Assembly: GCF_028010285.1 (NCBI RefSeq)
Contig: NZ_CP116304.1
Span: forward strand, 4,108,501-4,172,500
DNA from: Pseudomonas sp. Q1-7
Lineage (GTDB): Bacteria; Pseudomonadota; Gammaproteobacteria; Pseudomonadales; Pseudomonadaceae
Direction: 5' to 3'
DNA: 64,000 nt
Shown here one piece after another: positions 27,641-36,600 of this stretch. The stretch's first letter is position 1. Each line of letters begins with the position of its first letter. The translations under genes were made by a program, and so were the position numbers. The notes beneath the pieces are model-generated. The model searched no databases, was not told where the DNA came from, and saw only the letters and a program-made list of their open reading frames with translations.

Positions 27641-28894
27641 TCAGGTTTCCAGTTCGCGCAGGCGCTTCTCGATGAAACGTCGCTCAGGTTCCTGGCGCAC
27701 CCGTGCCAGGGCCTCGCGATAGGCCTCAACGGCCTCGGCCTTGCGCCCGAGGCGTCGGCAGAAATCGGCACGGGCCGCATGGGCCAGGTGGTAGTCACGC
27801 AGTTCGCCACCTTGCAACAGGGCGTCCACCTCCACCAGCCCCGCCTCGGGGCCGTCGCGCATGGCAATGGCCACGGCGCGGTTGAGCGCCACGACCGGTG
27901 ACTGCAGCAGGCGCTGCAGCACGTCGTAAAGACCAACGATCTGGCCCCAGTCGGTACGCGCCGAATCCGGCGCCTGGGCATGCACGGCGGCAATCGCTGC
28001 CTGCAGCAGGTAGACGCCGACGCGCCGGCTGGCCAGGGCCTGGCTCACCAGGGCGAGGCCTTCGGCGATCTGCGCGCGATCCCACAGGGAGCGATCCTGG
28101 TCGTCCAGCAGGATCAGCTCTCCATCCTTGGTGGCGCGGGCGGCGCGACGCGAGTCGTGCAGAAGCATCAGCGCCAGCAGGCCCATGACTTCCGGGTCCG
28201 GCAGCAGTTCGAGCAGCAGCCGCGCCAGGCGGATGGCTTCGGCCGAGAGGTCGGTGCGGATCAGGCTGTCACCGGCGGAGGCGGAATAGCCTTCGTTGAA
28301 TACCAGGTAGATGACCCGCAGCACGTTATCCAGGCGCTCCGGCAACTCGGCCAGTGCCGGCACTTGATAGGGGATTTGCGCGTCGCGGATCTTCGCCTTG
28401 GCGCGGACGATGCGCTGGGCGATGGTGGACGGGCTGCTGAGGAAAGCGCGGGCGATTTCCTCGGTCTTCAGGTCGCAGACCTCGCGCAGGGTCAGGGGCA
28501 CCTGGGCGTCGGCCGGCAGTGCCGGGTGGCAGCAGGTGAAGATCAGCCGCAGGCGGTCGTCCTCCACGTCCTCGCCCTCCTCGAAGGCGCTGGCGGCCTC
28601 CTCCAGTTCCTCCACCAGATGGTGCTTGGAGGTATCGAAGCGGGCACGCCGGCGCAGGCTGTCGATGGCCTTGAAGCGCCCGGCCGACACCAGCCAGGCG
28701 CGCGGGTTGGCGGGGATGCCGTCCCGCGGCCACTGCTGCACGGCGGCGATGAAGGCGTCGTGCAGGGCTTCCTCGGCCAGATCGAAATCCCCCAGCAGAC
28801 GGATCAGGGTGGCCAGCACACGGCGCGAGTCGCTGCGATAGATCGACTCCACGTACCGGCGCAGCTCCACGTCGTCCATCAGGCGGCCCGTCAT
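27641..28894 (-). CDS. ECF42-type RNA polymerase sigma factor with C-terminal extension, 417 aa
   Basis: Sigma region 2 at about 10-85 (DLAEEALHDAFIAAVQQWP, AWLVSAGRFKAIDSLRRR) and region 4 at about 115-175 (LTLREVCDLKTEEIARAFLSSPSTIAQRIVRAKAKI). Then a 230-residue helical TPR-like extension found in the ECF42 group, which works without a classical anti-sigma and is always linked to DGPF proteins. The ATG overlaps the stop of just such a gene (ATGA). Target promoters probably include its own operon. Confidence 0.9.
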   Translation of the reverse strand: MTGRLMDDVELRRYVESIYRSDSRRVLATLIRLLGDFDLAEEALHDAFIAAVQQWPRDGIPANPRAWLVSAGRFKAIDSLRRRARFDTSKHHLVEELEEAASAFEEGEDVEDDRLRLIFTCCHPALPADAQVPLTLREVCDLKTEEIARAFLSSPSTIAQRIVRAKAKIRDAQIPYQVPALAELPERLDNVLRVIYLVFNEGYSASAGDSLIRTDLSAEAIRLARLLLELLPDPEVMGLLALMLLHDSRRAARATKDGELILLDDQDRSLWDRAQIAEGLALVSQALASRRVGVYLLQAAIAAVHAQAPDSARTDWGQIVGLYDVLQRLLQSPVVALNRAVAIAMRDGPEAGLVEVDALLQGGELRDYHLAHAARADFCRRLGRKAEAVEAYREALARVRQEPERRFIEKRLRELET

Positions 28895-29265
28895 GAAGCC
28901 TGGAGGCTCGGCCGCACCTCAGGCTCGCGCACTGGCCGCACCTCGATGCAACCCAGGCGCCCCGGCGGGATCTTCGAGGCGATCTGCAAGGCTTCGTTGA
29001 GGTCGCGGGCCTCGATCAGGTAGAAGCCGCCGAGCTGCTCCTTGGTTTCCGCGAAGGGGCCATCGGTCATCGACACGCGCCCGCCCTGCATGCGCAGGGT
29101 GGTGGCGGTGCGCACCGACTCCAGGGCATTGGAGGCCAGGTAGTGGCCGCTGGCGGTGAGCTGCTCGGTGTAGTCCAGGCATTCGCCGGCGATGGCCTGG
29201 TAGTCGGCGTCGGTCAGGCTGGCCAGCCTGGCTTCTTCGATATAGATCAGGCAGAGGTATTTCAT
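28891..29265 (-). CDS. DGPF/YCII-related domain protein, 124 aa
   Basis: Start ATG 29265, although the frame stays open upstream. MKYLCLIYIEEARL opening, TDGPFAETKEQLGGFYLIEA signature of the DGPF (YCII-like) family. Ferredoxin-like fold proteins of unknown activity, regularly encoded next to ECF42 sigma factors. Overlaps the sigma gene by four bases. Confidence 0.9.
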   Translation of the reverse strand: MKYLCLIYIEEARLASLTDADYQAIAGECLDYTEQLTASGHYLASNALESVRTATTLRMQGGRVSMTDGPFAETKEQLGGFYLIEARDLNEALQIASKIPPGRLGCIEVRPVREPEVRPSLQAS

Positions 29266-29358
29266 GGCGGGTTCCTCGGGTGGCTGCGGGGTACTGACAC
29301 CCATTGGTCGTTCGGCCGCGATGGAAATCGACAGGGGCGCGAGAAAATGTCCGTGCAG

Positions 29359-29388
29359 GAATTCATTCGCGAATGAATTCGCTCCCAC
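29359..29388. repeat. GAATTCATTCG palindrome (dispersed repeat)
   Basis: Perfect 22-base palindrome at 29359-29380 followed by GCTCCCAC, a widespread pseudomonad intergenic repeat. A paired copy is at 57762-57842, and a degenerate one at about 27043-27066. Confidence 0.7.
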
Positions 29389-29456
29389 AAGGAGAGGATC
29401 AGGATAGCCCCGGATCGTCACCCGGCCCGGTAAGGGGCCGAGTGGTACGCTTCGGG

Positions 29457-29984
29457 CTATTTCTCGGCGACGGCCTTGAGATTCAGCAGGCCCTGGTCGA
29501 ACTTGCCGCCAACCATGTCGTCCATGTCGAAGAACACCTGCATCAACCGATGGGTATAGGGCGAGGGGCCGTACATGGCCCAGGTGACCTCGGTGCCGCC
29601 ATTCTGCGGGCGCAGGGTGAATTCGGCGGTGTTGTGGGCCTCGAAGGGCATCTGGAAATCCAGCTTGATCTCCACCTTGGCGTCCGGCTCGCTCCGGGTG
29701 ATTTCCATGCTGCCCGCGCCCACCTCGTTGTTGCCCTGCCAGGCGTAGACCGCGCCCACCCCTTCCTTCGGCCCCCTGTAGCTGCGCTTCAGGGCCGGGT
29801 CGAGCTTTTCCCAGGGCGACCAGGCGGTCCACTTGCGCAGGTCGTTGATCAGCGGGAAGACCTTCTCCGGCGGCGCCGCGATGGTGGTAGTGCGCTCGAT
29901 GCGGAAATGGTCCGGGCTGATCGCGGCGTACCCCAGCACGCCCAGAATCGCGATGACGATGATGGCGAGTATGGCTTTGTACAT
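29457..29984 (-). CDS. SRPBCC-family protein with N-terminal membrane anchor, 175 aa
   Basis: Start ATG 29984 has GGAGGG at ideal spacing; the open frame extends further. A single hydrophobic helix (1-22, KAILAIIVIAILGVLGYAA) is followed by a START/Bet v1-like domain: TTIAAPPEKVFPLINDLRKWTAWSPWE and GGTEVTWAMYG. This family (polyketide cyclase/dehydrase-like) binds hydrophobic ligands; no specific activity can be assigned. Transcribed toward the DGPF gene from 190 bases upstream. Confidence 0.85.
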   Translation of the reverse strand: MYKAILAIIVIAILGVLGYAAISPDHFRIERTTTIAAPPEKVFPLINDLRKWTAWSPWEKLDPALKRSYRGPKEGVGAVYAWQGNNEVGAGSMEITRSEPDAKVEIKLDFQMPFEAHNTAEFTLRPQNGGTEVTWAMYGPSPYTHRLMQVFFDMDDMVGGKFDQGLLNLKAVAEK

Positions 29985-30046
29985 GGCGCCCTCCAGGGGC
30001 TTGCAGGCGGGTGGACTGGCTCTTCGACAGTACGGCCAGAACAAGG

Positions 30047-30937
30047 TTAGCCGCTCTGCGCCGCAGTGTCCGGCAGGCGAATATGACGCCCCAGTTCCTC
30101 GAACAGGGTGGTGACCGAACGCAGGGCGCGACAGTCCGGCCGGGTCAGCAACCAGAGGGCACTGGCACAGCCGGGCAGGTTGGTCTCCAGCAACCGCATT
30201 GCCGGGTCATCGCGCACCAGGAATTCCGGCAGGGCCGCCACTCCAAGGCCGGCACGCACCAGTTGCGCCACCGACAACATGCTGTTGCAGCGGTAAGCCG
30301 GCTGCACGTCGGGGTAGCGCTGGCGCCGCCAGACCAGGCTGGGGTGGTTGGGCAGGAAATCGTCGGGGGCGATCCAGGCCATACGCGCCGGATCGGAGAC
30401 GGACACCCGCGCCAGGTAGCTTTGCGCCGCGCAGAGCACATAAGGCACGGGCCCCAGGCAGCGCCCCACCAGGTGCTCCGGCGGCGCAGTGGTCAGGCGC
30501 AAGGCGATGTCGGCGTCGCGGCGGCTGAGGTTGGCGAAGTCGTTGGAGGTGGTCAGCTCCAGTTCCAGCGCCGGGTAGGCCGGCATGAAGCGCTCCAGGG
30601 CGGGCAGCAGCAGACCGTGGAGGACCGCGTCGGTGCAGGTCAGGCGCAGGGTGCCGCTGAGCACCTCGCGCCCCTGCTCCAGTCCCAGACGCGCGGTTTC
30701 CAGCGCCCTTTCCGCCAGCTCGGCCTGCTGCGCCAGGCGTTGCGCCGCTGCATTCGGCAGGTAGCCTGCGCGGCTCTTTTCGAACAGCACGCTGCCCAGC
30801 GCCTGCTCCAGGCGGCGCAGGGAACGGAATACGGTGGAGACATCCACCCTGAGCAATTCGGCGGCCCGCGCCAGGGTGCCGCCACGCACCAGCGCCAGCA
30901 CCAGGGCGAGGTCGGCGTGTTCGATCCTGTATTGCAT
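30047..30937 (-). CDS. LysR-family transcriptional regulator, 296 aa
   Basis: ATG 30937 gives a standard LysR N-terminus (LALVLALVRGGTLARAAELLRVDVSTVFRSLRRLE, 10-45) although the frame is open to 31048. Effector domain from about 90. Divergent from the amidotransferase-like gene at 31039 across about 100 bases, so that gene is the likely target. Confidence 0.9.
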   Translation of the reverse strand: MQYRIEHADLALVLALVRGGTLARAAELLRVDVSTVFRSLRRLEQALGSVLFEKSRAGYLPNAAAQRLAQQAELAERALETARLGLEQGREVLSGTLRLTCTDAVLHGLLLPALERFMPAYPALELELTTSNDFANLSRRDADIALRLTTAPPEHLVGRCLGPVPYVLCAAQSYLARVSVSDPARMAWIAPDDFLPNHPSLVWRRQRYPDVQPAYRCNSMLSVAQLVRAGLGVAALPEFLVRDDPAMRLLETNLPGCASALWLLTRPDCRALRSVTTLFEELGRHIRLPDTAAQSG

Positions 30938-31038
30938 CACTGCACACTCACCTTGCCGAACTGCCAATATTGATTGCCTGAGCGCAACTATATAGTCCGC
31001 CAGAACGGGCGCAAGCCGCGCCCCCTGGGAGGACAGAG

Positions 31039-31737
31039 ATGAAACCATTGCGCATCGGCCTGGTGGGTGACAGGGACGACGGCATCACCGCGCACCGCGC
31101 CATTCCGCATGCCCTGGAGCTCGCCGCACGGGCAACGGGGCGGGCCCTGGAAGGCGTGTGGCTGGCGACCGAGCGAATCGACGCGGCCCGCCTCGACGAC
31201 TTCGACGGCCTCTGGTGCGTGCCGGGCAGCCCATACCGCGATACCGAGGGCGCGCTGCAGGCCATTGCTCACGCACGGTGCGCTGCCCTGCCCTTCCTCG
31301 GCACCTGCGGCGGCTTCCAGCACGCCCTGCTGGAACACGCACGCAACGTGCTCGGCTGGGACGATGCCGGGCATGCCGAAGAGGCCCCGGATGGACCGCG
31401 CAGGGTGATCAACCCGCTGCCCTGTGCCCTGCGGGAAACCCTGGAACGCGTGCAGCTTTCTCCCGGCTCGCGACTGGCCGAGGCCTATGGCGCCCTCGAC
31501 GCCTTCGAGGGTTATCACTGCGGCTACGGGCTCAACCCCGAGTTCCGCCAGCAGCTCACCCAGGGACCGCTGCGGGTGGCGGCATTGGACGCCGCCGGCG
31601 CGGTCAGGGCGGTGGAGCTGGATGGCCATCCCTTCTTCGTCGCCACCCTGTTCCAGCCGGAACGCGCCGCGCTGATCGGCCGCCTGCCGCCCCTGGTGCA
31701 CGCCTTCGTCCGGGCCTGCGAGGAACGCGCACGATGA
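31039..31737 (+). CDS. CTP-synthase C-terminal-like class I amidotransferase homologue, 232 aa
   Basis: Matches the family of stand-alone proteins related to the glutaminase domain of CTP synthase. The nucleophile elbow is kept (GTC90GGFQHAL), but the catalytic HPE triad end reads Q206-P-E208, so the His that normally activates the Cys is absent. A separate H160 lies in EGYHCGYG. It may be a non-glutaminase Cys hydrolase or a binding protein. ATG has GGAGGACAGAG upstream. Overlaps a broken monooxygenase gene by four bases. Confidence 0.8.
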   Translation: MKPLRIGLVGDRDDGITAHRAIPHALELAARATGRALEGVWLATERIDAARLDDFDGLWCVPGSPYRDTEGALQAIAHARCAALPFLGTCGGFQHALLEHARNVLGWDDAGHAEEAPDGPRRVINPLPCALRETLERVQLSPGSRLAEAYGALDAFEGYHCGYGLNPEFRQQLTQGPLRVAALDAAGAVRAVELDGHPFFVATLFQPERAALIGRLPPLVHAFVRACEERAR

Positions 31738-31898
31738 TCGCCCGTACCCCGGCACCACTCTACTACGCGGTGATCTTCACCTCCCTGCGCAGCGAAACCG
31801 ATCCAGCTGGGGCGCAGGGCGGGGCCAGGGGAGAGGGATGTATCCAGCCACACATTGCCAGCCAAAGACACTCACACCAGATTGCCAATCCGGCATGA
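31734..31898 (+). pseudogene. Truncated antibiotic-biosynthesis-monooxygenase-like gene
   Basis: ATG 31734 overlaps the upstream stop (ATGA), and the first 21 residues (APLYYAVIFTSLRSE segment) match the N-terminus I know for ABM-family proteins often found after this amidotransferase-like gene. Homology stops near 31800; the remaining 33 codons read unrelated, low-complexity sequence to a stop. A full member would be about 100 residues with a QPGFLG core, which is missing. Probably a 3' deletion. Confidence 0.65.
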
Positions 31899-31925
31899 GC
31901 ACCTCTTCCTCTCAAATCCGAACCA

Positions 31926-31955
31926 TAAAAAAGCCCCGCCAGATGGCGGGGCTCA
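31926..31955 (-). terminator. Terminator of the phosphate-porin gene
   Basis: GCCCCGCC (31933-31940) and GGCGGGGC (31945-31952) with loop AGAT; the A run at 31927-31932 gives a T run on the minus strand. Sits 27 bases after the porin stop. Confidence 0.88.
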
Positions 31956-31981
31956 AGTAAAGGAGCGGAATCCGTGCTTTC

Positions 31982-33295
31982 TTAGAACACGTACTGGGCA
32001 CGGAAGACCATGCCGTCGCCATCGTCGTCGCCGACCGAGTTGGTGGCGTTGTCCACCTTGGACTTGACGTAGTAACCGCTGAGCTTGACGGCTTCGTTGG
32101 CGTACCAGTTCACACCGAAGTTGTGCACCTTGGCTTCAACGTCGTCGCGGGTGGCGAAGGCACCGTTGTCGTCGTCGGCGCTGATGTTGTCGTAGCGGTA
32201 GAACACTTCCCAGGCGCCGATGCCCTTGTTGGCCGGCTTGATCTTGTCGAACTTGCCGAGTTTGTAGTCGCGGGCTTCGCCGGTCAGGGTGTAGGCCAGC
32301 TGCACGTAGTAGCCGTCAGCTTCGATGTCCTGGCGGTTGGCAGCCTTGGCTTCCACTTCGCGCTTCACGTATTCGCTCTGGATGGAGAACGGACCGGCAG
32401 CGAAAGCGGCTTCCAGGCCCCAGGTGCTGTCGTTGTCGAAAGCGCCGACCGGGGTGTTGTTGGCACCCGCCAGTACCAGGCGGTTGCCGTTGGCGCCGGC
32501 GTCCTGGCCACCGTCGGTGCTCACACCGCGGATGCCCAGGCGGCTACGGATACGGCCGTCAAAGGAGGTGTCGGACAGATCGCGCTGGGCGTAGTTGACG
32601 CCGAAGTGCAGGACGTTGCCGGCTTCGTGCATCGGCGCGAACACGCCACGGGCGTTGAACTGCTTGATGCTGTCGCCGTCCTTGTCCTGGTTGGTGGCGT
32701 CGTTGGCCATGATGCCGGCGGAGCCGTACAGGGAAGCGCCGAAGGTGCCGGACACCTGCACGCCCATGCCACCGTTGTGGGAGTTGACGTAGTCGGCCAG
32801 GTCGTAGGCGGCGTTACGCTCCTGGGCGGTCACCCACTTGGAGCTGGTGGCCTTTTCCAGGCCGAAGTCGGGGTCGAAGCGGCCCATCTTGATCACTACC
32901 GGCTGGAAGCCGATGTAGGCGATGGAAGCCTCGTCGAAGTAACCGTCTTCGCTGCGGTTGTCGCCGCCGGCGTTGTGGGAGAAGTCGTAGTTGATCTGGT
33001 AGGCCCAGTCGGAGAAGGCGATACCGCCCAGCTCCAGGAAGGCGCGGCGGAAGTAGCCGGCGTCAGCGGTATTGCCGTTCGCGGTGTAGAAACCGTCGAA
33101 ACGGCTGTAGTCAGCCTGCAGACGACCGCCGAGCTTGAAGCTGAAAGCCTTGTCGGTGGTGCCGACTTCCAGGCCACCTTTGGTCTTGATGACGATATCG
33201 GCGCCGTCAGTGGTAACGGTACCGGCGAAAGCCTGGGCGGAAATGGCCAGGGCCATGGCGCTGGCGGCAAAACCGGCGAAGTGCTTACGGATCAT
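31982..33295 (-). CDS. oprO: OprO/OprP-type phosphate/polyphosphate-selective porin, 437 aa
   Basis: Outer-membrane beta-barrel. Signal peptide 1-24 (..ISAQAFA), then the OprP/OprO N-terminal pattern [32 protein letters not shown] split by strands; alternate beta strands ending in the C-terminal aromatic QYVF. Family members move phosphate or pyrophosphate. Its position beside the ECF/anti-sigma/KAS III operon agrees with oprO (PA3280) of P. aeruginosa as I recall it. A clear two-half Pho box was not found upstream, only one TGTCAC half-site near 33414-33420. Confidence 0.87.
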   Translation of the reverse strand: MIRKHFAGFAASAMALAISAQAFAGTVTTDGADIVIKTKGGLEVGTTDKAFSFKLGGRLQADYSRFDGFYTANGNTADAGYFRRAFLELGGIAFSDWAYQINYDFSHNAGGDNRSEDGYFDEASIAYIGFQPVVIKMGRFDPDFGLEKATSSKWVTAQERNAAYDLADYVNSHNGGMGVQVSGTFGASLYGSAGIMANDATNQDKDGDSIKQFNARGVFAPMHEAGNVLHFGVNYAQRDLSDTSFDGRIRSRLGIRGVSTDGGQDAGANGNRLVLAGANNTPVGAFDNDSTWGLEAAFAAGPFSIQSEYVKREVEAKAANRQDIEADGYYVQLAYTLTGEARDYKLGKFDKIKPANKGIGAWEVFYRYDNISADDDNGAFATRDDVEAKVHNFGVNWYANEAVKLSGYYVKSKVDNATNSVGDDDGDGMVFRAQYVF

Positions 33296-33420
33296 CGAAG
33301 GGTTCCCCTATTGGTCTTTAGCGTTAGAAAACACTCGAGCTCGGTGGGCTCGTCGGTGCTGGTGGGGAATCTTGGCGCCGGGTTATTTCAGCTCGGTTGC
33401 TCCTATATAAATATTTTGTG

Positions 33421-33729
33421 ACAACGGAACTTTTTTACTTCGAATTTTCATAAGCGACAAACCGCTCTGGAACGGGCATTCCAGCCACTCGAACGCGTCC
33501 AGGGGCATCCAAAGAAGAGAAGCAGCGTGGCTTGCGGAAATCGCGATCCGCGACTACCACCACTCGCCAGGCAGCGAGCCAGGAGCGGGTCGGGTTATTT
33601 ACGGAAAGTCGCCGCGCCAAGGTCGGGCGAGGCAAACACGGTGAAGACGCGACGTTTTCGGCCTGTGGCTGAGCATTCCGAAGCACTTCTTAACCAGCAT
33701 CACCAGCGCAGGTGCGCTTCCTACGGCGC
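33421..33729. other. Gene-free interval of about 310 bases
   Basis: Between the porin promoter and the end of the anti-sigma gene. Possible short frames on both strands have no ribosome site or family resemblance. I see no terminator or repeat of note. Confidence 0.4.
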
Positions 33730-33963
33730 CTAGGAAAGGTCCCGACGCAGGCGCGCCAGATTCGCGGCCATCGCGTCCACCCCAGCCTCCGGGGTTTCTG
33801 ACAGTTGCCGGACCACCGCCTGGGTCAGCTTCATCTGCTTGATGAAGCGTCGGCAGTTGCGGCAGAGCGTCAGATGGCGGCGCAGGGCCAGGCGCTCGCG
33901 GAAGCCCAACTCGCCATCGAGGAGCGCGCTGGAACGGGCAACCAGCTCCTTGCAGCTCAGCAT
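33730..33963 (-). CDS. Zinc-finger anti-sigma factor (zf-HC2), 77 aa
   Basis: Short soluble protein with the zinc-binding anti-sigma motif H30xxxC34xxC37 (RRHLTLCRNC). It should hold the ECF sigma factor encoded immediately upstream; the genes overlap by seven bases. There is no membrane helix, so sensing is cytosolic. Same order as PA3284-PA3285 in P. aeruginosa as recalled. Confidence 0.88.
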   Translation of the reverse strand: MLSCKELVARSSALLDGELGFRERLALRRHLTLCRNCRRFIKQMKLTQAVVRQLSETPEAGVDAMAANLARLRRDLS

Positions 33964-34568
33964 TGGCCTGTCTCCTCGAAATGTTCCAGTGTGGCGAACA
34001 GCTTCAACCGTCCCCGATGCAACAGCACCCGGACATTGGAGAGTGAAACTTCCAGCAAATTACAGATCTCCTCCAACTCCAGGCCCTGGCGCTCGCGCAG
34101 CAGCACCACGCTACGCTGCATGTCCGAAAGGCTGAGCAGGGTCTTCTCCAGGCACTCGCGCAGTTCGTCCTGGGCCAGCAGGGCCTCGGGCGAATCCTCG
34201 TGCCAGGCGGGAACGGCCGCCGCCCAGTGGCCGTCGTCGGTGAACCGGGAATCGCCAATGCTGCCGTGGGGTGCTGGCAGGTCGTCGAGCAGCACCTCGC
34301 GGCGGCTCTGTTTGAGCCGGGTGCGGGCGGTGTTGGCGACTATGGTCAGCAGCCAGGTCTTGAGGCTGGATCGCTGCTGGAAACCGTCCAGATGCCGCAC
34401 CACAGCCAGCCAGGCATCCTGCACCACCTCATCGGCGTGGCGCTGGCCAACGATGGCGTAGGCCACCGCGCGCATGGCGCCCTGGTAGGCGCCGATCAGC
34501 TCGCAAAAGGCCCCCTGCTCCCCAGCCAGAAGCCGGGGCAGCAGGTCCGCGTCGGCGGGCAGGTTCAT
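33957..34568 (-). CDS. ECF-family RNA polymerase sigma factor, 203 aa
   Basis: Region 2 (about 20-90: YQGAMRAVAYAIVGQRHADEVVQDAWLAVVR, LKTWLLTIVANTARTRLK) and region 4 (about 130-185: LSLSDMQRSVVLLRERQGLELEEICNLLEVSLSNVRVLLHRGR). The start overlaps the KAS III stop by one base and the end overlaps the anti-sigma gene, giving a three-gene operon. Confidence 0.93.
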   Translation of the reverse strand: MNLPADADLLPRLLAGEQGAFCELIGAYQGAMRAVAYAIVGQRHADEVVQDAWLAVVRHLDGFQQRSSLKTWLLTIVANTARTRLKQSRREVLLDDLPAPHGSIGDSRFTDDGHWAAAVPAWHEDSPEALLAQDELRECLEKTLLSLSDMQRSVVLLRERQGLELEEICNLLEVSLSNVRVLLHRGRLKLFATLEHFEETGQC

Positions 34569-35689
34569 CAGCGCTTGCGCAGGATCACGCTGCCGATGGA
34601 ATAGCCGGCACCGAAGGAGCTGAGCACGCCCAGGGCGCCGCTGGGCAGGTCGTCCTGGTGCTTGTGGAAGGCGATCACCGAACCGGCGGAACTGGTGTTG
34701 GCGTAAGTGTCGAGGATCACCGGCGCCTCGTGGGACTCCGCATCGCGGCCCAGCAGCTTGCGGGCGATCAGCAGGTTCATGTTGAGGTTGGCCTGGTGCA
34801 GCCAGAAGCGCTTCACGTCGGAGACGTTCAGCTGGTTCTCTTCCAGGTGGGCGGCGATCAGTTCGGCGACCATCGGGCAGACATCCTTGAACACCTTGCG
34901 GCCTTCCTGCACGAACAGCTTGTCACGGCTGCCCACGCCCTCTTCCGCGGCGCGGTTGAGGAAGCCGAAGTTGTTGCGGATGTTGTTGGAGAACTGGGTC
35001 AGCAACTTGGTGCCGACCACGTCGAACTGGTGTTTGGAGGTGGCCTGGTCGGCGCGTTCGATGATCACCGCGGTGGCGGCGTCGCCGAAGATGAAGTGGC
35101 TGTCGCGGTCACGGAAGTTCAGGTGGCCGGTGCAGATTTCCGGATTGACCATCAGGATGGCGCGGGCCTGGCCGGTCTGTACCGCGTTGGTGGCGGCCTG
35201 GATGCCGAAGGTGGCCGAGGAGCAGGCGACGTTCATGTCGTAGCCGAAACCCTCGATGCCCAGGGCGGCCTGGACCTCGATGGCCACCGCCGGATAGGCG
35301 CGCTGCAGGTTGGAGCAGGCGACGATCACACCATCGATATCGGCCGCTGTCCGGCCGGCGCGCTCCAGGGCCTGCTTGGCCGCGCCCACGGCCATTTCGC
35401 AGAGGATGCCCCACGCGTCGTTGGAACGTTCCGGGATGCGCGGCACCATGCGCTTGGGATCGAGGATGCCGTCCTTGTCCACCACGAAGCGGCTCTTGAT
35501 GCCGGAAGCCTTCTCGATGAAGGCGACGCTGGATTCGGCCAGGGCCTCGACGTCGCCTCGCTCGATGGCGGCGGCGTTTTCCGCGTTGAAGGCCTGCACG
35601 TAGGCATTGAAGGACGCCACCAGCTCTTCGTTGGAGATGCTGTTGGGCGGGGTATACAGGCCGGTGCCACTGATCACGACATTGTGCAC
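34568..35689 (-). CDS. 3-oxoacyl-ACP synthase III family protein, 373 aa
   Basis: GTG 35689 with AGAGGA upstream gives exactly 373 residues. KAS III triad visible: C156 in NVACSSAT, H298 in FWLHQANLN and N331 in TYANTSSAG. The P. aeruginosa counterpart in the same operon context (PA3286) is reported to condense octanoyl-CoA from beta-oxidation with malonyl-ACP, feeding fatty-acid synthesis. That identity is by synteny and length, not by search. It leads an operon with an ECF sigma factor and anti-sigma factor. Confidence 0.9.
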   Translation of the reverse strand: MHNVVISGTGLYTPPNSISNEELVASFNAYVQAFNAENAAAIERGDVEALAESSVAFIEKASGIKSRFVVDKDGILDPKRMVPRIPERSNDAWGILCEMAVGAAKQALERAGRTAADIDGVIVACSNLQRAYPAVAIEVQAALGIEGFGYDMNVACSSATFGIQAATNAVQTGQARAILMVNPEICTGHLNFRDRDSHFIFGDAATAVIIERADQATSKHQFDVVGTKLLTQFSNNIRNNFGFLNRAAEEGVGSRDKLFVQEGRKVFKDVCPMVAELIAAHLEENQLNVSDVKRFWLHQANLNMNLLIARKLLGRDAESHEAPVILDTYANTSSAGSVIAFHKHQDDLPSGALGVLSSFGAGYSIGSVILRKR

Positions 35690-36143
35690 GGTCGATCCTC
35701 TCGAATACTGGGCCGCTCGCTCGAACGGCCGGTTCAGGCAGTCAGCCGCCGGCCCGGCCGGGCCGGCGGCGGAAAATGGTCGTCCCGCCAGGCGGGATGG
35801 AACCGCAAACAGGTTGGAGGCCAGCGCACGAACATCCTTCGCCGTGCCCCGCTGGCGCCCGATGCGCCGCCCGACGAACTCGCCGGACACTCTCAGCGGG
35901 TGCCCCCTTTCTTATCCAGATGCGAAGGTTAACGCCAGAAACGACGGCTGGCGACGGGGACTTTCGCCAATTCATCGGCGAAGTGGCGAGAACCATCGGT
36001 CAGTTCGCGACCTGCTGGAGACAAAGCGTAGCAAGGGCTGCCGAATCGGCGAACATGCCACACAGCCGTTGTCCAGGGGTTTTCCGGCACGCAGGCGTGC
36101 GAGTAAGGTGCATGGCTCGCAACCGGCAATTGGAGAGTCCTTG
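35690..36143. other. Divergent intergenic region, about 450 bases
   Basis: No gene recognised. Holds a 26-base GC palindrome (35745-35770), a second hairpin TCCCGCC/GGCGGGA (35783-35797), and presumably the promoters of the KAS III operon and the HIT gene. Confidence 0.5.
35745..35797. repeat. Perfect 26-base GC palindrome plus adjacent hairpin
   Basis: 35745-35770 reads identically on both strands (arms GCCGCCGGCCCGG / CCGGGCCGGCGGC without spacer); 12 bases later TCCCGCC-A-GGCGGGA. In the leader of the KAS III operon, 56 bases before its GTG. Confidence 0.75.
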
Positions 36144-36575
36144 ATGAGCCTGCACGGCACCTACGATCCGCAGAACGTCTTCGCCCAGATCATTCGTGGC
36201 GAGGCCCCTTGCTACAAGCTCTACGAGGACGACGACGTGCTCGCCTTCCTCGACATCTTCCCGCAGTCCTTCGGCCACACCCTGGTGATCCCCAAGCGTT
36301 CCAGCGCGCGAAACATCCTGGAGATCGAGGCCGAGGCCCTGGCCAAGGTCATGGCCGTGGTGCAACGACTGACCCGCGTGCTGGTGGACGAACTCGCGCC
36401 GGCAGGCGTACAGGTGGCGCAATTCAACGGCGCCCCGGCGGGCCAGACCGTGTTCCATATCCACATGCACATCGTGCCGCGCTTCGAGGGTGAGTCGCTG
36501 GCCATCCACGCCAGCCAGAAGGCCGACCCGCAAGCGCTGGAAGCCCTGCAGGCGCGGTTGCTCAAGCGCCTTTGA
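36144..36575 (+). CDS. HIT-family nucleotide hydrolase, 143 aa
   Basis: Histidine-triad protein of the Hint-like branch: N-terminal FAQIIRGEAPCYKLYEDD, GHTLVIPKR, and triad H105-x-H107-x-H109 in FHIHMHIVPRF. Probably hydrolyses nucleoside phosphoramidates or dinucleoside polyphosphates. GGAG ten bases before ATG 36144. Monocistronic, followed by the repeat array. Confidence 0.92.
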   Translation: MSLHGTYDPQNVFAQIIRGEAPCYKLYEDDDVLAFLDIFPQSFGHTLVIPKRSSARNILEIEAEALAKVMAVVQRLTRVLVDELAPAGVQVAQFNGAPAGQTVFHIHMHIVPRFEGESLAIHASQKADPQALEALQARLLKRL

Positions 36576-36600
36576 AGCTAATCCGTAATAGCGAACTCAT

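Noticed and set aside
33405-33425. Pho box upstream of the phosphate porin
   Set aside because: Only one TGTCAC half-site is visible; the second half and spacing do not fit, so no Pho box is annotated.
33435-33733. Short frames on both strands between porin and anti-sigma gene
   Set aside because: No ribosome site or recognisable domain, and composition unlike the neighbouring genes.
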